From: Clostridium sp.
Lineage (GTDB): Bacteria > Bacillota > Clostridia > Clostridiales > Clostridiaceae
Direction of reading: 5' to 3'
Length of the DNA stretch: 64,000 nt
NCBI GenBank assembly: GCA_029851835.1
Contig: JARKVD010000031.1
Coordinates: forward strand, 62,001 to 126,000
This document shows, in pieces, positions 16,962 through 27,538 of this stretch. The notes below the pieces were generated by a model. It was not told where the DNA came from. It saw only the letters and a list, made by a program, of their open reading frames with translations, and ran no database searches. How positions within the stretch are numbered: position 1 is the stretch's first letter; the number at the start of each line of letters is the position of its first letter. A program made the translations under genes and the position numbers.

Positions 16962-19900
16962 TTACTCTATTTCTAAAAATCTATTTATAGAAAATAAGTA
17001 TAAATACTTCCTTACCATCTTCTTATTGAAAGCATTCTTCACAGCTTCACTATAATAATCTAGCTGTACTTTATATCGTTCTTTTATTTCATCAATTTTA
17101 TCCTCTGGAACATAATCAGTTTTGTAGTCGATGATTACTCCATCTTCACCATCATCGAAGTAACAATCTATTACACCCCTTAAAAGCAGCTTTTCATTTT
17201 CATACTTATCTTTCTCAAGGTTCTCATAAATTCTTGTGCTTGGAATTTCAACACGGAAAGGAAGTTCTCTTTTTAAATTTCCAGCTTTATAAGCTTCAAT
17301 AACCTTTTGCCCCATGTCACTATTGAAGAAGTTAAATACCTTTGTAACATTCACTTCTTTTGCAGCCTCAAAAGTCATTAACTCCTTTTCCACCAAGGCA
17401 TTAATCTGTTTTTTAATACTTTCCTTGGTCACTTCTTCCTGAAGATTTATTCTCTGCATTACATTATGGTAGGCTATTCCAATCTCTACTGAGGATAAAC
17501 CTTTTTTTCCCTGAAGAAATAGAGGTGTCTGCATAAGCTTTGAAACTGCCTTGTTTGATACTTCTTCTGAGCCCTGACCATAGATGTTTGCTATATAATC
17601 ATCCTCAAAATAATCTGCTGCTATTTCATCCTCTTCACTGACTTTAGCTTTCAGCTTCTGCTTTTCTGCCTCAGCTTTGTTATGAGCCTCTTTAAGCTGG
17701 GTTACACTTATAACCGTTGGCATCTTCGTAGCTTCCTCAAATTCATATTGATAATCTAATCTTGCCTTGAGAAGATCAGTATGTTGCCCTTGAAAGTCTT
17801 TGTTTATAATGCTCTCAATCTTTTCCTCTATAGATATTCCTTCATCATGAACTTCTTTAACAGCCATAAATTCTTCCTTTGAAAAAATATTCACCTTAAA
17901 GGCACTATTATCCTCAATAAGATTTGGCTTTATTATTTTCTCCTCATTATAGCGCCTTAGGGGTTCACCATCTCTATGATTCATCACTGCAGCACCTATC
18001 CAATCCATATAAGAGGTCTGCTTCTTTGTAAACTTTGTTTTTATACTGATTTTGTTTTCTAAATCAGCTCCAGCCCATTTTTCAATCTTTTTTTCAAGAC
18101 CTTTGCTGCTTCCTACTAAAATCAGCTTTTCCTTTGCTCTAGTAAGGGCAACATAAAGCAGTCTCATTTCTTCGGATTTATTTTCACTTTGAATCTTTTT
18201 ACTAATAAACTCCCTTTGGGCAGTGTTATGGCTCACTCTATTTTCTAAATCTATGAAGGTCGGTCCATAGCCAAGCTCTTGATGGAAAAGAATTTTACCT
18301 TTAAGGTCTCCTTCATTAAATCTCTTATTTAAGCCACATAAAAATACTATTGGAAACTCTAGCCCTTTACTTTTATGAATACTCATAATTCTAACTACAT
18401 CTTCATTTTCTCCAATTATTTTAGCACTTCCCATATCTTCACTACTACTCTTTACGTTATTAATAAAGTTAATAAAGCTGTAGAGTCCTTTATAGCTGGT
18501 TCTTTCGAAATCCTTGGCTCTCTTAAATAAAATCTTTAAATTTGCCTGTCGTTGCTCTCCGCCTGGAAGAGCTCCAACGTAGCCATAGTAGCCTGTATCC
18601 ATGATTATCTGCCAAATTAATTTATTAATTGGAGTATATCTGCTTTCTATTCTCCATCTTTCTATTTTATCAAAGAAGATTTTTATTTTACTTCTTAATT
18701 CTTCACTAACTTCTTGACCTTCTGCTTCATTTCCTTGAAGAATTCCAACCATAGCATGATAAAAGCTTCCCCCTTTATCAGAAATTCTTATATCAGCAAG
18801 GTCCTCTGTTGTAAAGCCACCTATTGGTGATCTTAACACTGCAATTAAAGGTATATCCTGAATAGGATTATCTATTATCTCTAAGGTACTTATGATAGTT
18901 TTAATCTCTAGGGTATCAAAATAACCACCACCACCTTCAGAGAATAATGGTATTCCTTCACGTTTAAATTCTTCAATAAATATTGGTGCAAGCTTATTAC
19001 TAGAACGTAAAAGTATTATCATATCCTTATAGGTAGCTCTTCTATAATCATCAAGATGCTTATCATATACCTTAAGAGAATTTTCTCCTTCAACCTCCAT
19101 AAGCTGTCTTATTCTCTTTGCAACAAATCGAGCTTCCACTTGAATTGCATCAAGCTCTTCCTTTGCCCGCTCCTCCTCTGATGTGTCCTCTTCTCCTGCT
19201 TCCTCAAAAGGAACCTCCTCAGCTTTTATTTTATAATCTCCTGACACTGCTTCTTCTTCACTTGAAGGTACTGCTTCGTCTAAGTTTATAATATTAAACT
19301 CCACAGCTCCACCTACATTTCCACCCTCATTATACTCCTTGTAAGCTGCTCCAACCTTTAACTCTTCACCTTCATCATAGGTAAGCTCTCCCACATCTTC
19401 ACTCATAACAGCTTTAAATATGAAGTTTATTCCATCTATAACTTCTTCACGACTCCTGAAGTTTTTGTGAAGGGTTATAAGCGCATTGAGCTCATCTCCA
19501 TCCTTAGTATATGTGTTTTTTTTCTCCTTAAATAGCTCTGGCTTAGCCATTCTAAATCTATATATACTTTGCTTCAGGTCTCCAACCATGAATACATTTC
19601 TTCTACCCTGCTCTTTTCTGCAAATAAGATTAATTATTTCTTCCTGCACGTTATTAGAATCCTGATATTCATCAACTAAAATTTCTTCAAACTTCGCTCT
19701 TAATTCAAGAGCTACATTAGAAGGCTTCGCTCTGTCTTCTTTATCCCTTAAAATCTCAAGAGCATAATGTTCTTGGTCATTAAAATCTATAATTCCACGC
19801 TCTCTTTTCTTTTTATCAAAAATAGCCTTAAATTCTAGCACAAGGTTTGATAATTCAGCCATTAATGGATATAACTCTTTAATCTGACTAATAGTTTTAG

Positions 19901-20873
19901 GATCAGTTATAGTTTTAATCCTCTCTTGTACAGGCTTATAAATATCTTTATATTCGTCCCTAATTCCTTTAACCTTATCCTTCAGATCTCCTTCTTCCCC
20001 AGAAAGCTTAATAGTTGGAAATCTTCCAAAGGCTGCACCTGCTATTAACTCTGCACCTTCCTTCAACTCCCCCTCAATTATCTCGAAAGTTCTTTCTAAT
20101 ATATCTCCGTCAGCTTCAATGGTTGGAGTTAACTTGGCTAAACCTTCATTTGCCACGATAATATCCATGGCCTGATTATTTAATTCTAAAGCAATTAGAA
20201 TATCCTCTCTTAGCTCCTTTATAAACTCATCTTTGAAAGAAAAATCCTCAAAGGAGAAATTCTCCCCTAAATTAAAAGCTTCAGCCTTTGACCTTAGCCA
20301 TAGTTCTGGACTTGCCATACTCATGGCAAAGTTATAAAGTCTTAATACTATGTCTGCAAGAGCTCTGTCTGTTTTATTATCGCAATAGCTTTCTACCAGC
20401 TGTAGAAAGGCTGCAGAACCTTCATTATACTTTGCTTCCATTAAGTCTTCTAAGGCCTCAACCTTTAAAAGATTAAGCTCTGTGGTATCACCAACCCTAA
20501 AGCTAGGCTCCACATCTATTTGATGGAAGTTATTCTTTATCAGGTTTAAACAAAAGGAATGTAGCGTAGATATACTGGCTTTATTAAGTAAAATAAGCTG
20601 AGTCTGTAGATTTCTATTGTTAGGATTTTCTTTTATCTTTTTATTAATAGCTTCTCCAATACGTTCCCTCATCTCTGCCGCTGCAGCATTGGTAAATGTT
20701 ACAATAAGAAGCTTATCAATATCTACTGGATTATCCTGATCAGTTATTATATTTATAATTCTTTCTACTAAAACTGCAGTCTTACCTGAACCTGCTGCTG
20801 CCGATACAAGGGTATTTCTATATCTAATATCAATGGCCTTCTGTTGGTCTTCTGTCCATTTCACACTACTCAA
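16962..20873 (-). CDS. addA: AddAB helicase-nuclease, subunit AddA
   Basis: This is the helicase and nuclease subunit of the double-strand-break repair enzyme that loads RecA. The UvrD-type motifs are clear: Walker A SAAAGSGKTAVLVERI near residue 28, motif II EEILVDEYQDSNN, and RIMSIHKSKGLEFPIVF. The RecB-type nuclease motif VIIDYKTDYV lies near the C-terminus. I place the start at the TTG at 20873 (MSSVKWTEDQQKAI, 1303 residues), because GGGAGGTG lies six bases before it and AddA proteins begin this way; a GTG three codons upstream overlaps the site. The start overlaps the addB stop by eight bases, so the two subunits are translationally coupled. Confidence 0.96.
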   Translation of the reverse strand: MSSVKWTEDQQKAIDIRYRNTLVSAAAGSGKTAVLVERIINIITDQDNPVDIDKLLIVTFTNAAAAEMRERIGEAINKKIKENPNNRNLQTQLILLNKASISTLHSFCLNLIKNNFHQIDVEPSFRVGDTTELNLLKVEALEDLMEAKYNEGSAAFLQLVESYCDNKTDRALADIVLRLYNFAMSMASPELWLRSKAEAFNLGENFSFEDFSFKDEFIKELREDILIALELNNQAMDIIVANEGLAKLTPTIEADGDILERTFEIIEGELKEGAELIAGAAFGRFPTIKLSGEEGDLKDKVKGIRDEYKDIYKPVQERIKTITDPKTISQIKELYPLMAELSNLVLEFKAIFDKKKRERGIIDFNDQEHYALEILRDKEDRAKPSNVALELRAKFEEILVDEYQDSNNVQEEIINLICRKEQGRRNVFMVGDLKQSIYRFRMAKPELFKEKKNTYTKDGDELNALITLHKNFRSREEVIDGINFIFKAVMSEDVGELTYDEGEELKVGAAYKEYNEGGNVGGAVEFNIINLDEAVPSSEEEAVSGDYKIKAEEVPFEEAGEEDTSEEERAKEELDAIQVEARFVAKRIRQLMEVEGENSLKVYDKHLDDYRRATYKDMIILLRSSNKLAPIFIEEFKREGIPLFSEGGGGYFDTLEIKTIISTLEIIDNPIQDIPLIAVLRSPIGGFTTEDLADIRISDKGGSFYHAMVGILQGNEAEGQEVSEELRSKIKIFFDKIERWRIESRYTPINKLIWQIIMDTGYYGYVGALPGGEQRQANLKILFKRAKDFERTSYKGLYSFINFINNVKSSSEDMGSAKIIGENEDVVRIMSIHKSKGLEFPIVFLCGLNKRFNEGDLKGKILFHQELGYGPTFIDLENRVSHNTAQREFISKKIQSENKSEEMRLLYVALTRAKEKLILVGSSKGLEKKIEKWAGADLENKISIKTKFTKKQTSYMDWIGAAVMNHRDGEPLRRYNEEKIIKPNLIEDNSAFKVNIFSKEEFMAVKEVHDEGISIEEKIESIINKDFQGQHTDLLKARLDYQYEFEEATKMPTVISVTQLKEAHNKAEAEKQKLKAKVSEEDEIAADYFEDDYIANIYGQGSEEVSNKAVSKLMQTPLFLQGKKGLSSVEIGIAYHNVMQRINLQEEVTKESIKKQINALVEKELMTFEAAKEVNVTKVFNFFNSDMGQKVIEAYKAGNLKRELPFRVEIPSTRIYENLEKDKYENEKLLLRGVIDCYFDDGEDGVIIDYKTDYVPEDKIDEIKERYKVQLDYYSEAVKNAFNKKMVRKYLYLFSINRFLEIE

Positions 20874-23800
20874 GGCTCTCACCTCCCTTTCCTACTTCCT
20901 CTAATCTTTCTAATAACTCTGCAGGTTTCATCCTCGGCATAACCCTATAATTATTAATTCCCATAGTTTCATCAAACTGACATATAGAAGAGAAGTCGCA
21001 AAAATCACAATACGAACTCTTACCATTTTTACAAGGAGTAACTTCAATGATTCCCTCCAGCATATTTTCACAGACTTCCTTAATTTTCTCCTTCATGTGA
21101 TCTCTAAGCACATTAAAGGCCCCGTTAGAAATAACGGAATTATTTCTCTTACCAAAGTCAGGTTCTGTTTCTCCTTTTTTAGGCTTATTTAGTGAAACTG
21201 GAATTATGGCAGAGGTTCCTCCACCCTCAATAGTTTTATCCATCTCTCTGATAATCTTTAAGTCTTTAATAACTAACCCCTTCATCTTTAGAGCCTTTAA
21301 TATTTCTTCATTGATATTGTCCATGGTAATCTTTTTAGAACCGTCCATTATAGGGTCATCTACTGCAAGATAAACCATTGCCCCTGGCTTAGTTCTTCTG
21401 CCACTAGCATCTTCAATTGCAGGACCTGTAGCCATTCTTCTTTCCTCTAGTGTAAGAACAGCATCTAAGTAAGTTAACAGCTGAATCTTTAAGCCATTAT
21501 ACACGTCGTTAATATCTAAATCTGATCTTCCTGTCTTATAATCTACAACTCTGTAATAATTAACTCCATCGATGGTAGTTTTATCAACCCTGTCTATCTT
21601 TCCTTGTAGCTTAACCACTTCTCCATTAGACAGCTTAATTTCTATGGGTGGATAATAATCTTCTTCTCCAAATCCAAAGGAAAGCTCATATCCCATAGGC
21701 TGGAATGTTCCTCTCTCCATCTGTTCATTAATAATTCTAACCATTCTATATAAAATACGCTTTACTCTTTCCCCTATATATTCATACCTCTTAGAACTTC
21801 TTAAAACTCTATGCTCCTCTGATGCCATCATTTCATCTATGATATTTTTCACTAAGTCTTCACATAACTTATCATCCAAGGTTCCCCATTTAACACCCTT
21901 CTCCTCAACCTTCTTAGAAAACTTCTCAATGCCCTCATGAAGAAGATTTCCAAAATCTAAAGGTGCAAAGGTATATATCTTTCTTTCCTTAGCTCTTAAG
22001 CCATAACGTACAAAATATCCAAAGGAACAGTTAGCATATGCTTCAATCTTTGAGACACTAAGACCTTTACCATAGAGCTGTCTGATTTTCTGTCTGCTGA
22101 TTTCCTCCACATGGTTCTTATAGGTAAAACCACTTATAACCTTATCCAGTTTTTCTTTATATCCCTCATTGCTGTAGAAGTATCTATAAATCTCCTGCCA
22201 TAGGGGAGAAATTTCATCATTCACAAGGTAATCATGAAGCTTTTCAACTAACATATTGAATGTAGGAAGCTCTGCCACCACAGTATCTTCTTCCTTAATA
22301 TCATCATGATAAATGATATCTGTTTCTTCAGTGATATTTTCAAAAATCCCCTTAAGCTTTGGAATAACCATGGAATACCTCTTAGTTCTTCCCTCTAAAT
22401 CCGCAATTGGATAGGTTACATATAATAAATCACTAGCTAAAGTAAGGAGCTCATAAATAAGATGCTGTTCCCCAAATGCAAGTTCTAGACTATTATCAGC
22501 AACACTTATACCATTATTTTTAAAGGTAATTCTGTCGCTATCATTAAATAAGCCTTCATCTCCGCTGGTTCTTGGAAGAAGCCCATCATTTACGCCAATA
22601 ATCATTGCCGCCTTAACTTCTTGAGCCTTTATTCTATCTGCACTTCCAACCACAATCTGGTCCATTGAGGTTGGAATAAGTCCCATCTTGTTATGAGAAA
22701 TCCCCATATTCATCATATTATTAAAGTCTTCAATGGATAGAACTTCGTTTCCCAAGAGTTCTACAAATTGATCAAAAAGTTCAATGAGCATATTCCAAAT
22801 GTTACTGTATTCATCAACAAGAACAAGCTTCTTTTCAACTTTAAATAACTCTATATATTCATTTACCTTTTCATATACTCCGCCTTCAACTAAGAACTTA
22901 TAAATTTCTTCACATAATTCTCTAACAGTATGTTTTCCCTTAATTCTTTGCTCTAGTTTTATTAATGGAGTTACTCCCTTTTCCTTTATTTCTGATATAC
23001 CTGGATATCTTTCATGGTCATTAAAATAAAGTCCATCTTCATCAATCCATTTCTTCCTACTTTTAATTCCAAACTCTAAGGCATAGTTTTCTAATAAATC
23101 AACTTCTTCAGACCTTAAAATTGTAAATCCACTTTTAAAGTAATTTATTATGGAGTTATCTCTCCATCCCTTAGCAAAAATATTTAAAAGGGAGGTTATA
23201 TAGACAATAAGAGGATTTGAAGCTATATCCTCCTTGTCGTCAATGAAATATGGAATTTCATATTCATCAAAAATAACTCTTACTATATCCTTATAATTTT
23301 CTAAGTCTCTAGTAACAAGGATAATATCTCTAAATCTATATTTATTTTCTCTCACAAGCTTTAAGATTTCTTTAGCAATATACTCAACCTCCCCATAAGG
23401 ATTCTGAGCTTTAAATATTTTAATATCTTCTGTATTTCCCTTATATGCAGACTCCTTACTACTAAAATAGTTTCTTTCAAGGAATTGAAGTTCTTTACTA
23501 TTTTTAAACCTATAGCCATAATCCAAATGAAGATTCCCCTTTGGATAGTGTCCATAATCTTGTGCTACTTTAGTGAGCTTTTGCTCTGTAACATATATAG
23601 GATAGAATGGATTTGTATCATCTTCATCTCCTTGCACTTCCCTTCCACTGTAAGGCAAAGTTATGTTTATATTTGTACAAAGCTTTAATAGTCTACCAAT
23701 AATGTCATACTGCTGTGGGGTGAAACCATTAAATTCATCAATCCATACCTCAGCCCCTTTAAGAAATTCACTTTCTTCAATTTTATCCTTTAAAATAGTT

Positions 23801-24339
23801 AAGTTGTCCTCTGAATCAAAATATCCTTCACTAATCTTTTCTTGAAATTTAGAATAAATTTTCTCAACATCTGTTAACTTATCCACTAATAATGAATTTT
23901 CATCCACATTTTCTTTTAAATCTAACAGTGTCTGTGGAAAAATATTATGTCTTTTGAATTCCGTTAATACTCCAACGATTTTCTCAACAAAACCATTTTG
24001 CTTTGTGGCTCTTTTAAATATAGTCAAGTCATCCTGAACCTCTTCAATAGACCTTCCTATAATAATTGCCTTTCCCGTATCATCCATATATTTATGTGTT
24101 ATTCCACCTACTTCATTAAACACAGTAAATGCCAATCTTTTAAAACTTAATAGATGTACATTATTTATACCTGTTGCACCAATTCTATCAATTAAGGCCT
24201 TTTCAGCCCTAAATGATAATTGCTCAGGAACAATCAAAATAAGTGGCTTATTATTTTCTTTAGACTTTTCATATATTTCTTCAACACAGGTGTAGCTTTT
24301 TCCCGTACCAGCTCTTCCATAAATAAATCTAATACCCAT
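20866..24339 (-). CDS. addB: AddAB helicase-nuclease, subunit AddB
   Basis: This is the partner of AddA, with an inactivated helicase fold and a second nuclease domain. At 1157 residues it has the usual length. It shows an N-terminal Walker A (GRAGTGKSYTC) at about residue 8. The nuclease core is RVVDYKTGRSD. The four Cys of the nuclease-domain iron-sulfur staple are present: one in YANCSFGYF and three in SSYCDFCDFSSICQF. The start is ATG after GAAGGTGAG. It is the first gene of the addB-addA operon. In firmicutes this complex responds to Chi-like sites; none was sought here. Confidence 0.96.
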   Translation of the reverse strand: MGIRFIYGRAGTGKSYTCVEEIYEKSKENNKPLILIVPEQLSFRAEKALIDRIGATGINNVHLLSFKRLAFTVFNEVGGITHKYMDDTGKAIIIGRSIEEVQDDLTIFKRATKQNGFVEKIVGVLTEFKRHNIFPQTLLDLKENVDENSLLVDKLTDVEKIYSKFQEKISEGYFDSEDNLTILKDKIEESEFLKGAEVWIDEFNGFTPQQYDIIGRLLKLCTNINITLPYSGREVQGDEDDTNPFYPIYVTEQKLTKVAQDYGHYPKGNLHLDYGYRFKNSKELQFLERNYFSSKESAYKGNTEDIKIFKAQNPYGEVEYIAKEILKLVRENKYRFRDIILVTRDLENYKDIVRVIFDEYEIPYFIDDKEDIASNPLIVYITSLLNIFAKGWRDNSIINYFKSGFTILRSEEVDLLENYALEFGIKSRKKWIDEDGLYFNDHERYPGISEIKEKGVTPLIKLEQRIKGKHTVRELCEEIYKFLVEGGVYEKVNEYIELFKVEKKLVLVDEYSNIWNMLIELFDQFVELLGNEVLSIEDFNNMMNMGISHNKMGLIPTSMDQIVVGSADRIKAQEVKAAMIIGVNDGLLPRTSGDEGLFNDSDRITFKNNGISVADNSLELAFGEQHLIYELLTLASDLLYVTYPIADLEGRTKRYSMVIPKLKGIFENITEETDIIYHDDIKEEDTVVAELPTFNMLVEKLHDYLVNDEISPLWQEIYRYFYSNEGYKEKLDKVISGFTYKNHVEEISRQKIRQLYGKGLSVSKIEAYANCSFGYFVRYGLRAKERKIYTFAPLDFGNLLHEGIEKFSKKVEEKGVKWGTLDDKLCEDLVKNIIDEMMASEEHRVLRSSKRYEYIGERVKRILYRMVRIINEQMERGTFQPMGYELSFGFGEEDYYPPIEIKLSNGEVVKLQGKIDRVDKTTIDGVNYYRVVDYKTGRSDLDINDVYNGLKIQLLTYLDAVLTLEERRMATGPAIEDASGRRTKPGAMVYLAVDDPIMDGSKKITMDNINEEILKALKMKGLVIKDLKIIREMDKTIEGGGTSAIIPVSLNKPKKGETEPDFGKRNNSVISNGAFNVLRDHMKEKIKEVCENMLEGIIEVTPCKNGKSSYCDFCDFSSICQFDETMGINNYRVMPRMKPAELLERLEEVGKGGESLE

Positions 24340-24703
24340 TTATATTACTCACCTTCAATCTTTCATTTTTCACTTTTAATTTTTTATTTAATTATATATT
24401 ACCATAGGTACAATGGATGTAATCACAACTTTTTATTTTATTAAAACCATTAATAAGTGAGAGCGTAAATCTTTGATTTAGTTTCTCGAATCTACTCTTC
24501 GAGCACACCTTCCCATAAATATGCAAATGAGTTTCCTTAGAATTCACATCTGAACATAATCTATCAATACCAAGACGCCAACCTCTATATAATGTCATGA
24601 AACCATTTTCAATTGAGTGAATTTTTAGACATTGCAAAATATTCTAAAAAGGTTTAAACTAAATATGGGTAAATTAAACTTTAAATCATGGAGGATACGG
24701 GAT
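24340..24703. other. intergenic region with repeat copy B and long ctfA leader
   Basis: This is the gap between addB and ctfA, which face away from each other. It holds repeat copy B (24453-24540) and about 160 bases of AT-rich leader before ctfA. An 81-codon minus-strand frame through the repeat has no coding features. No riboswitch fold is evident to me. Confidence 0.55.
24453..24540 (+). repeat. dispersed TWAA-flanked structured repeat, copy B
   Basis: It starts ATAAGTGAGAG, holds stem 1 as TAAATC-TTT-GATTTA and the GAGCACACCTTCC segment, and ends GAGTTTCCTTAG. Stem 2 is weak in this copy. It lies between the divergent addB and ctfA genes. Confidence 0.8.
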
Positions 24704-25357
24704 ATGAATAAACTTATTTCAATCGATGAAGCTGTTGCTAAAATCGAAGATGGTATGACCATAATGATTGGTGGTTTCTTAGCTAATGGAACACCTGAAG
24801 CTTTAATTGATGCTTTAGTAAAAAAAGGTGTGAAGGACTTAACAATTATCGGTAATGATACTGGATTTGTAGATAAAGGTATTGGTAAGCTTATAGTTAA
24901 TAAACAAGCAAAAAAAGTTATCGCTTCTCACATTGGCACAAACAAAGAAACAGGAAACCAAATGAACTCTGGAGAAATGGAAGTAGAATTAGTTCCACAA
25001 GGAACTCTTGCTGAAAAAGTTAGATGTGGTGGTGCTGGTCTTGGGGGATTCTTGACTCCAACAGGTCTTGAAACAGTAGTTCAAGATGGAAAAGATATAA
25101 TTACTATAGATGAACAAGACTACCTTTTAGAAAAACCTTTACATGCAGATGTAGCTCTTATCTTTGGCTCAAAAGTGGACAAGAAAGGTAATGTTTATTA
25201 TCACCAATCAACAAGGAACTTTAACCCATTAATGGCTACAGCAGCTGATGTTGTTATAGTTGAAGCTGAAGAGCTAGTTGAAGTTGGAGAAATAGAAGCA
25301 AGCTGTGTTATGACTCCACACATATTTGTAAACTACATTGTAAAGGGGGACAACTAA
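24704..25357 (+). CDS. ctfA: acetoacetate/butyrate-type CoA-transferase, alpha subunit
   Basis: This is one subunit of a 3-oxoacid (acetoacetate) CoA-transferase, moving CoA between acetoacetyl-CoA and acetate or butyrate in the cytosol. The ATG at 24704 follows GGAGG and gives a 217-residue protein of the normal length ([20 protein letters not shown]); an upstream in-frame ATG would add 24 residues without a good site. The family motifs are [18 protein letters not shown] and the glycine-rich [18 protein letters not shown]. ctfB follows one base after the stop. The symbol follows clostridial naming; the atoD name is equally apt, and solventogenic use is not implied. Confidence 0.92.
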   Translation: MNKLISIDEAVAKIEDGMTIMIGGFLANGTPEALIDALVKKGVKDLTIIGNDTGFVDKGIGKLIVNKQAKKVIASHIGTNKETGNQMNSGEMEVELVPQGTLAEKVRCGGAGLGGFLTPTGLETVVQDGKDIITIDEQDYLLEKPLHADVALIFGSKVDKKGNVYYHQSTRNFNPLMATAADVVIVEAEELVEVGEIEASCVMTPHIFVNYIVKGDN

Positions 25358-25358
25358 C

Positions 25359-26018
25359 ATGGATAAGAACATGATAAGAGAAGTAATTGCAAAAAGAGTT
25401 GCTCAAGAATTACACGATGGAGACGTAGTTAACTTAGGTATTGGTTTACCAACAATGGTTGCTAACTACCTTCCAGAAGGTATAGATATAACACTACAAT
25501 CTGAAAACGGATTTATAGGAATTGGAGCCGCTCCTGATCCTGGAGAGGAAGATAAGAACTTAGTTAACGCAGGTGGCCAGCATGTTACTGTTGTCCCTGG
25601 TGCTGCCTTCTTTGATTCTTCTATGTCCTTCACAATTATAAGGGGTGGACACGTTGACGCTACAGTTCTTGGAGCTCTACAAGTTGATCAAGAAGGAAAT
25701 CTAGCTAACTGGATGATACCTGGTAAAATGGTACCTGGAATGGGTGGAGCAATGGACCTAGTTGTAGGAGCAAAAAAAGTTATAGTTGCTATGGAGCATA
25801 CTCAAAAGGGTTCCCCAAAAATATTAAAGAAATGTACACTTCCTTTAACAGCTTCTCATCAAGTAAACTTAATTATCACAGAATTAGCTGTTTTAGAAGT
25901 TACTGCTGAAGGCTTAGTTCTTAAAGAATTAGGACCTGAGGCAACTATAGAAGAAGTAAAAGCTGCAACTGAAGCAGATATAATAGTACCAGAAAACGTT
26001 AAAAGAATGTCTCTATAA
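25359..26018 (+). CDS. ctfB: acetoacetate/butyrate-type CoA-transferase, beta subunit
   Basis: This is the catalytic subunit, 219 residues. The Glu that forms the CoA thioester lies in [11 protein letters not shown], and [12 protein letters not shown] and [15 protein letters not shown] are family blocks. Its ribosome binding site AAGGGGG lies within the end of ctfA, so the pair is coupled. The stop codon TAA (26016-26018) forms part of the terminal ATAA of repeat copy C, so the element abuts the coding region directly. The last residues (ENVKRMSL) match the usual C-terminus, so the coding part does not seem changed. Confidence 0.93.
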   Translation: MDKNMIREVIAKRVAQELHDGDVVNLGIGLPTMVANYLPEGIDITLQSENGFIGIGAAPDPGEEDKNLVNAGGQHVTVVPGAAFFDSSMSFTIIRGGHVDATVLGALQVDQEGNLANWMIPGKMVPGMGGAMDLVVGAKKVIVAMEHTQKGSPKILKKCTLPLTASHQVNLIITELAVLEVTAEGLVLKELGPEATIEEVKAATEADIIVPENVKRMSL

Positions 26019-26178
26019 GTGAACCTCCAAATTTTATATTTGGTTAAGGTGAACTTACTCCTTCGAAATGAATATGAGAAGGAGTTTCATTAAATGATGA
26101 TCTAAATCTTTGATTTAGTTACTTGAACTTACTATTTGAGCACTCCACCCAACGTACGTGATGTGGAGTTACCTTTAA
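26015..26178 (+). repeat. dispersed structured repeat, copy C (two tandem units)
   Basis: Unit 1 (26015-26093) begins ATAAGTGAACC at the ctfB stop codon, has stem 1 CCAAAT...ATTTGG, stem 2 ACTCCTTC...GAAGGAGT and ends TTTCATTAA. Unit 2 (to 26178) shares that TTAA and has stem 1 CTAAATC-TTT-GATTTAG. Its stem 2 is ACTCCAC...GTGGAGT, and it ends ACCTTTAA. The different but still paired arms of stem 2 in adjacent units are good evidence that pairing is conserved. Confidence 0.88.
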
Positions 26179-26205
26179 ATTAATTGCACCCATTTTTTTA
26201 TAACT

Positions 26206-26254
26206 AAAGCCCCAAAGTCAAACAGCTTGCCATCTGTTTAACTTTTGGGACTTT
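26206..26254 (-). terminator. intrinsic terminator after the CCA-adding-type gene
   Basis: The minus strand reads AAAGTCCCAAAAGTTAAACAG, in two parts, against CTGTTTGACTTTGGGGCTTT around an 8-base loop. It lies seven bases after the stop of the minus-strand nucleotidyltransferase gene and may serve ctfAB too. Confidence 0.85.
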
Positions 26255-26260
26255 AACTTT

Positions 26261-27538
26261 CTAAATACACTGAACCAGCTTTTTCCCTGCCTCTAACAAT
26301 TTATCCCTATTATTCATTTCCGGATTCTCTATAACCATTTCAAGCAATGCATTTAATATCTCTCCAATTATTTTTCCATTTTGAATGCCTAAGGAAATTA
26401 AATCTCGTCCATTAATTTTTAAATCCTTTATTTTATAGCACTCACCCTTTTCTTCAATAGAATTTAAGGTCTTTATATATATATCCTTATTGAAGTTTTT
26501 TTTCATTGCTTCTTTCATAAAAATTAGTTTTTTAAACATATCTATGCCTATTAAGTTTAAAATATTTTTTATCTCTCTTTTTTCGCATCTAATATCTACA
26601 TAATAGTATCTACTTAAAATATCTACTTCCTTAATTGTATTATTATCATACTTTAAAGCTCTCAATATTTGTTCTATAATGTAACTCTCTTCATCACTTT
26701 TTAAATTTTCCACAAGATCATAGACATCTAAAGCATAATTTAAAATAATACATAATCTTATGCTTAAGTCCTGTGGACTATTTCTTATGATTTGTCCACA
26801 TCCTTCAGTAAAATTATTCATTTTATCCACTTTTAAATTACAATTGTGCATAAATTCAATTATTATTTTAAAAATACCCATTTCAAATAAAAGTTTAATC
26901 ATATTTTCAGGATTTTCAGCCATAACTAGTTTATTTAATTCAACCGCTATTCTTTCTACTGAAATATTACTTAATAATTCAACAGTATCTTCTATAGCTT
27001 CTAACGTACACTTCTCAATTGTATAATTTAATTGTGCCGCAAACCTGAGCGCTCTCATTATCCTTAGAGCATCCTCATTAAATCTTTTATAAGGATTTCC
27101 TACGCAACGAATTGTTTTTTCTTCAATGTCCTTCATTCCATTAAAGAAATCAACCAAACCACTTTCATAATTATAAGCCATAGCATTTATTGTAAAATCT
27201 CGCCTTGAAAGATCTTCTTCAATTTTTGATGTAAATTTAACCTTTTCCGGTCTTCTATTATCCTTATACTCACCATCAATCCTATATGTAGTAATTTCAA
27301 TACTTTCCCCTTGAAAAACAACTGCAACAGTACCATGTTCAATTCCAACATCCACTGTTTTATACTCTTTAAATACCATCTTTGTTTCATTAGGCAACGC
27401 TGAAGTACAAACATCCCAGTCGTTAGGAACTCTTCCAATAATACTGTCCCTTACACAACCTCCAACAACGAAACTTTCAAATCCAGCACTATTTAATTTC
27501 TCTATACACTGCTCAACAATTTTAGGAATAATAACCAT
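26261..27538 (-). CDS. cca: CCA tRNA nucleotidyltransferase (class II)
   Basis: This enzyme adds or repairs the 3' CCA end of tRNA. The 425-residue protein has the nucleotidyltransferase head with GGCVRDSIIGRVPNDWDVC near residue 26 (the DxD catalytic pair), the flexible loop RRDFTINAMAYN near 112, and the neck segment RFNEDALRIMRALRFAAQL near 148. A helical body follows. In some Firmicutes the CCA and poly(A) functions are split between related enzymes, and I cannot separate them by eye; a CCA-adding enzyme is most likely. No clear ribosome binding site stands before the ATG. Repeat copy D lies about 65 bases upstream. Confidence 0.85.
   Translation of the reverse strand: MVIIPKIVEQCIEKLNSAGFESFVVGGCVRDSIIGRVPNDWDVCTSALPNETKMVFKEYKTVDVGIEHGTVAVVFQGESIEITTYRIDGEYKDNRRPEKVKFTSKIEEDLSRRDFTINAMAYNYESGLVDFFNGMKDIEEKTIRCVGNPYKRFNEDALRIMRALRFAAQLNYTIEKCTLEAIEDTVELLSNISVERIAVELNKLVMAENPENMIKLLFEMGIFKIIIEFMHNCNLKVDKMNNFTEGCGQIIRNSPQDLSIRLCIILNYALDVYDLVENLKSDEESYIIEQILRALKYDNNTIKEVDILSRYYYVDIRCEKREIKNILNLIGIDMFKKLIFMKEAMKKNFNKDIYIKTLNSIEEKGECYKIKDLKINGRDLISLGIQNGKIIGEILNALLEMVIENPEMNNRDKLLEAGKKLVQCI

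Noticed and set aside
24340-24400. AT-rich stretch resembling 52350-52395 (AAAATTAAAGATTAAAAATG-like)
   Set aside because: The similarity is made of A/T runs and could be chance at this base composition.
24392-24637. 81-codon minus-strand frame between addB and ctfA
   Set aside because: It runs through repeat copy B and has no ribosome binding site or recognisable protein sequence; it is a chance frame.
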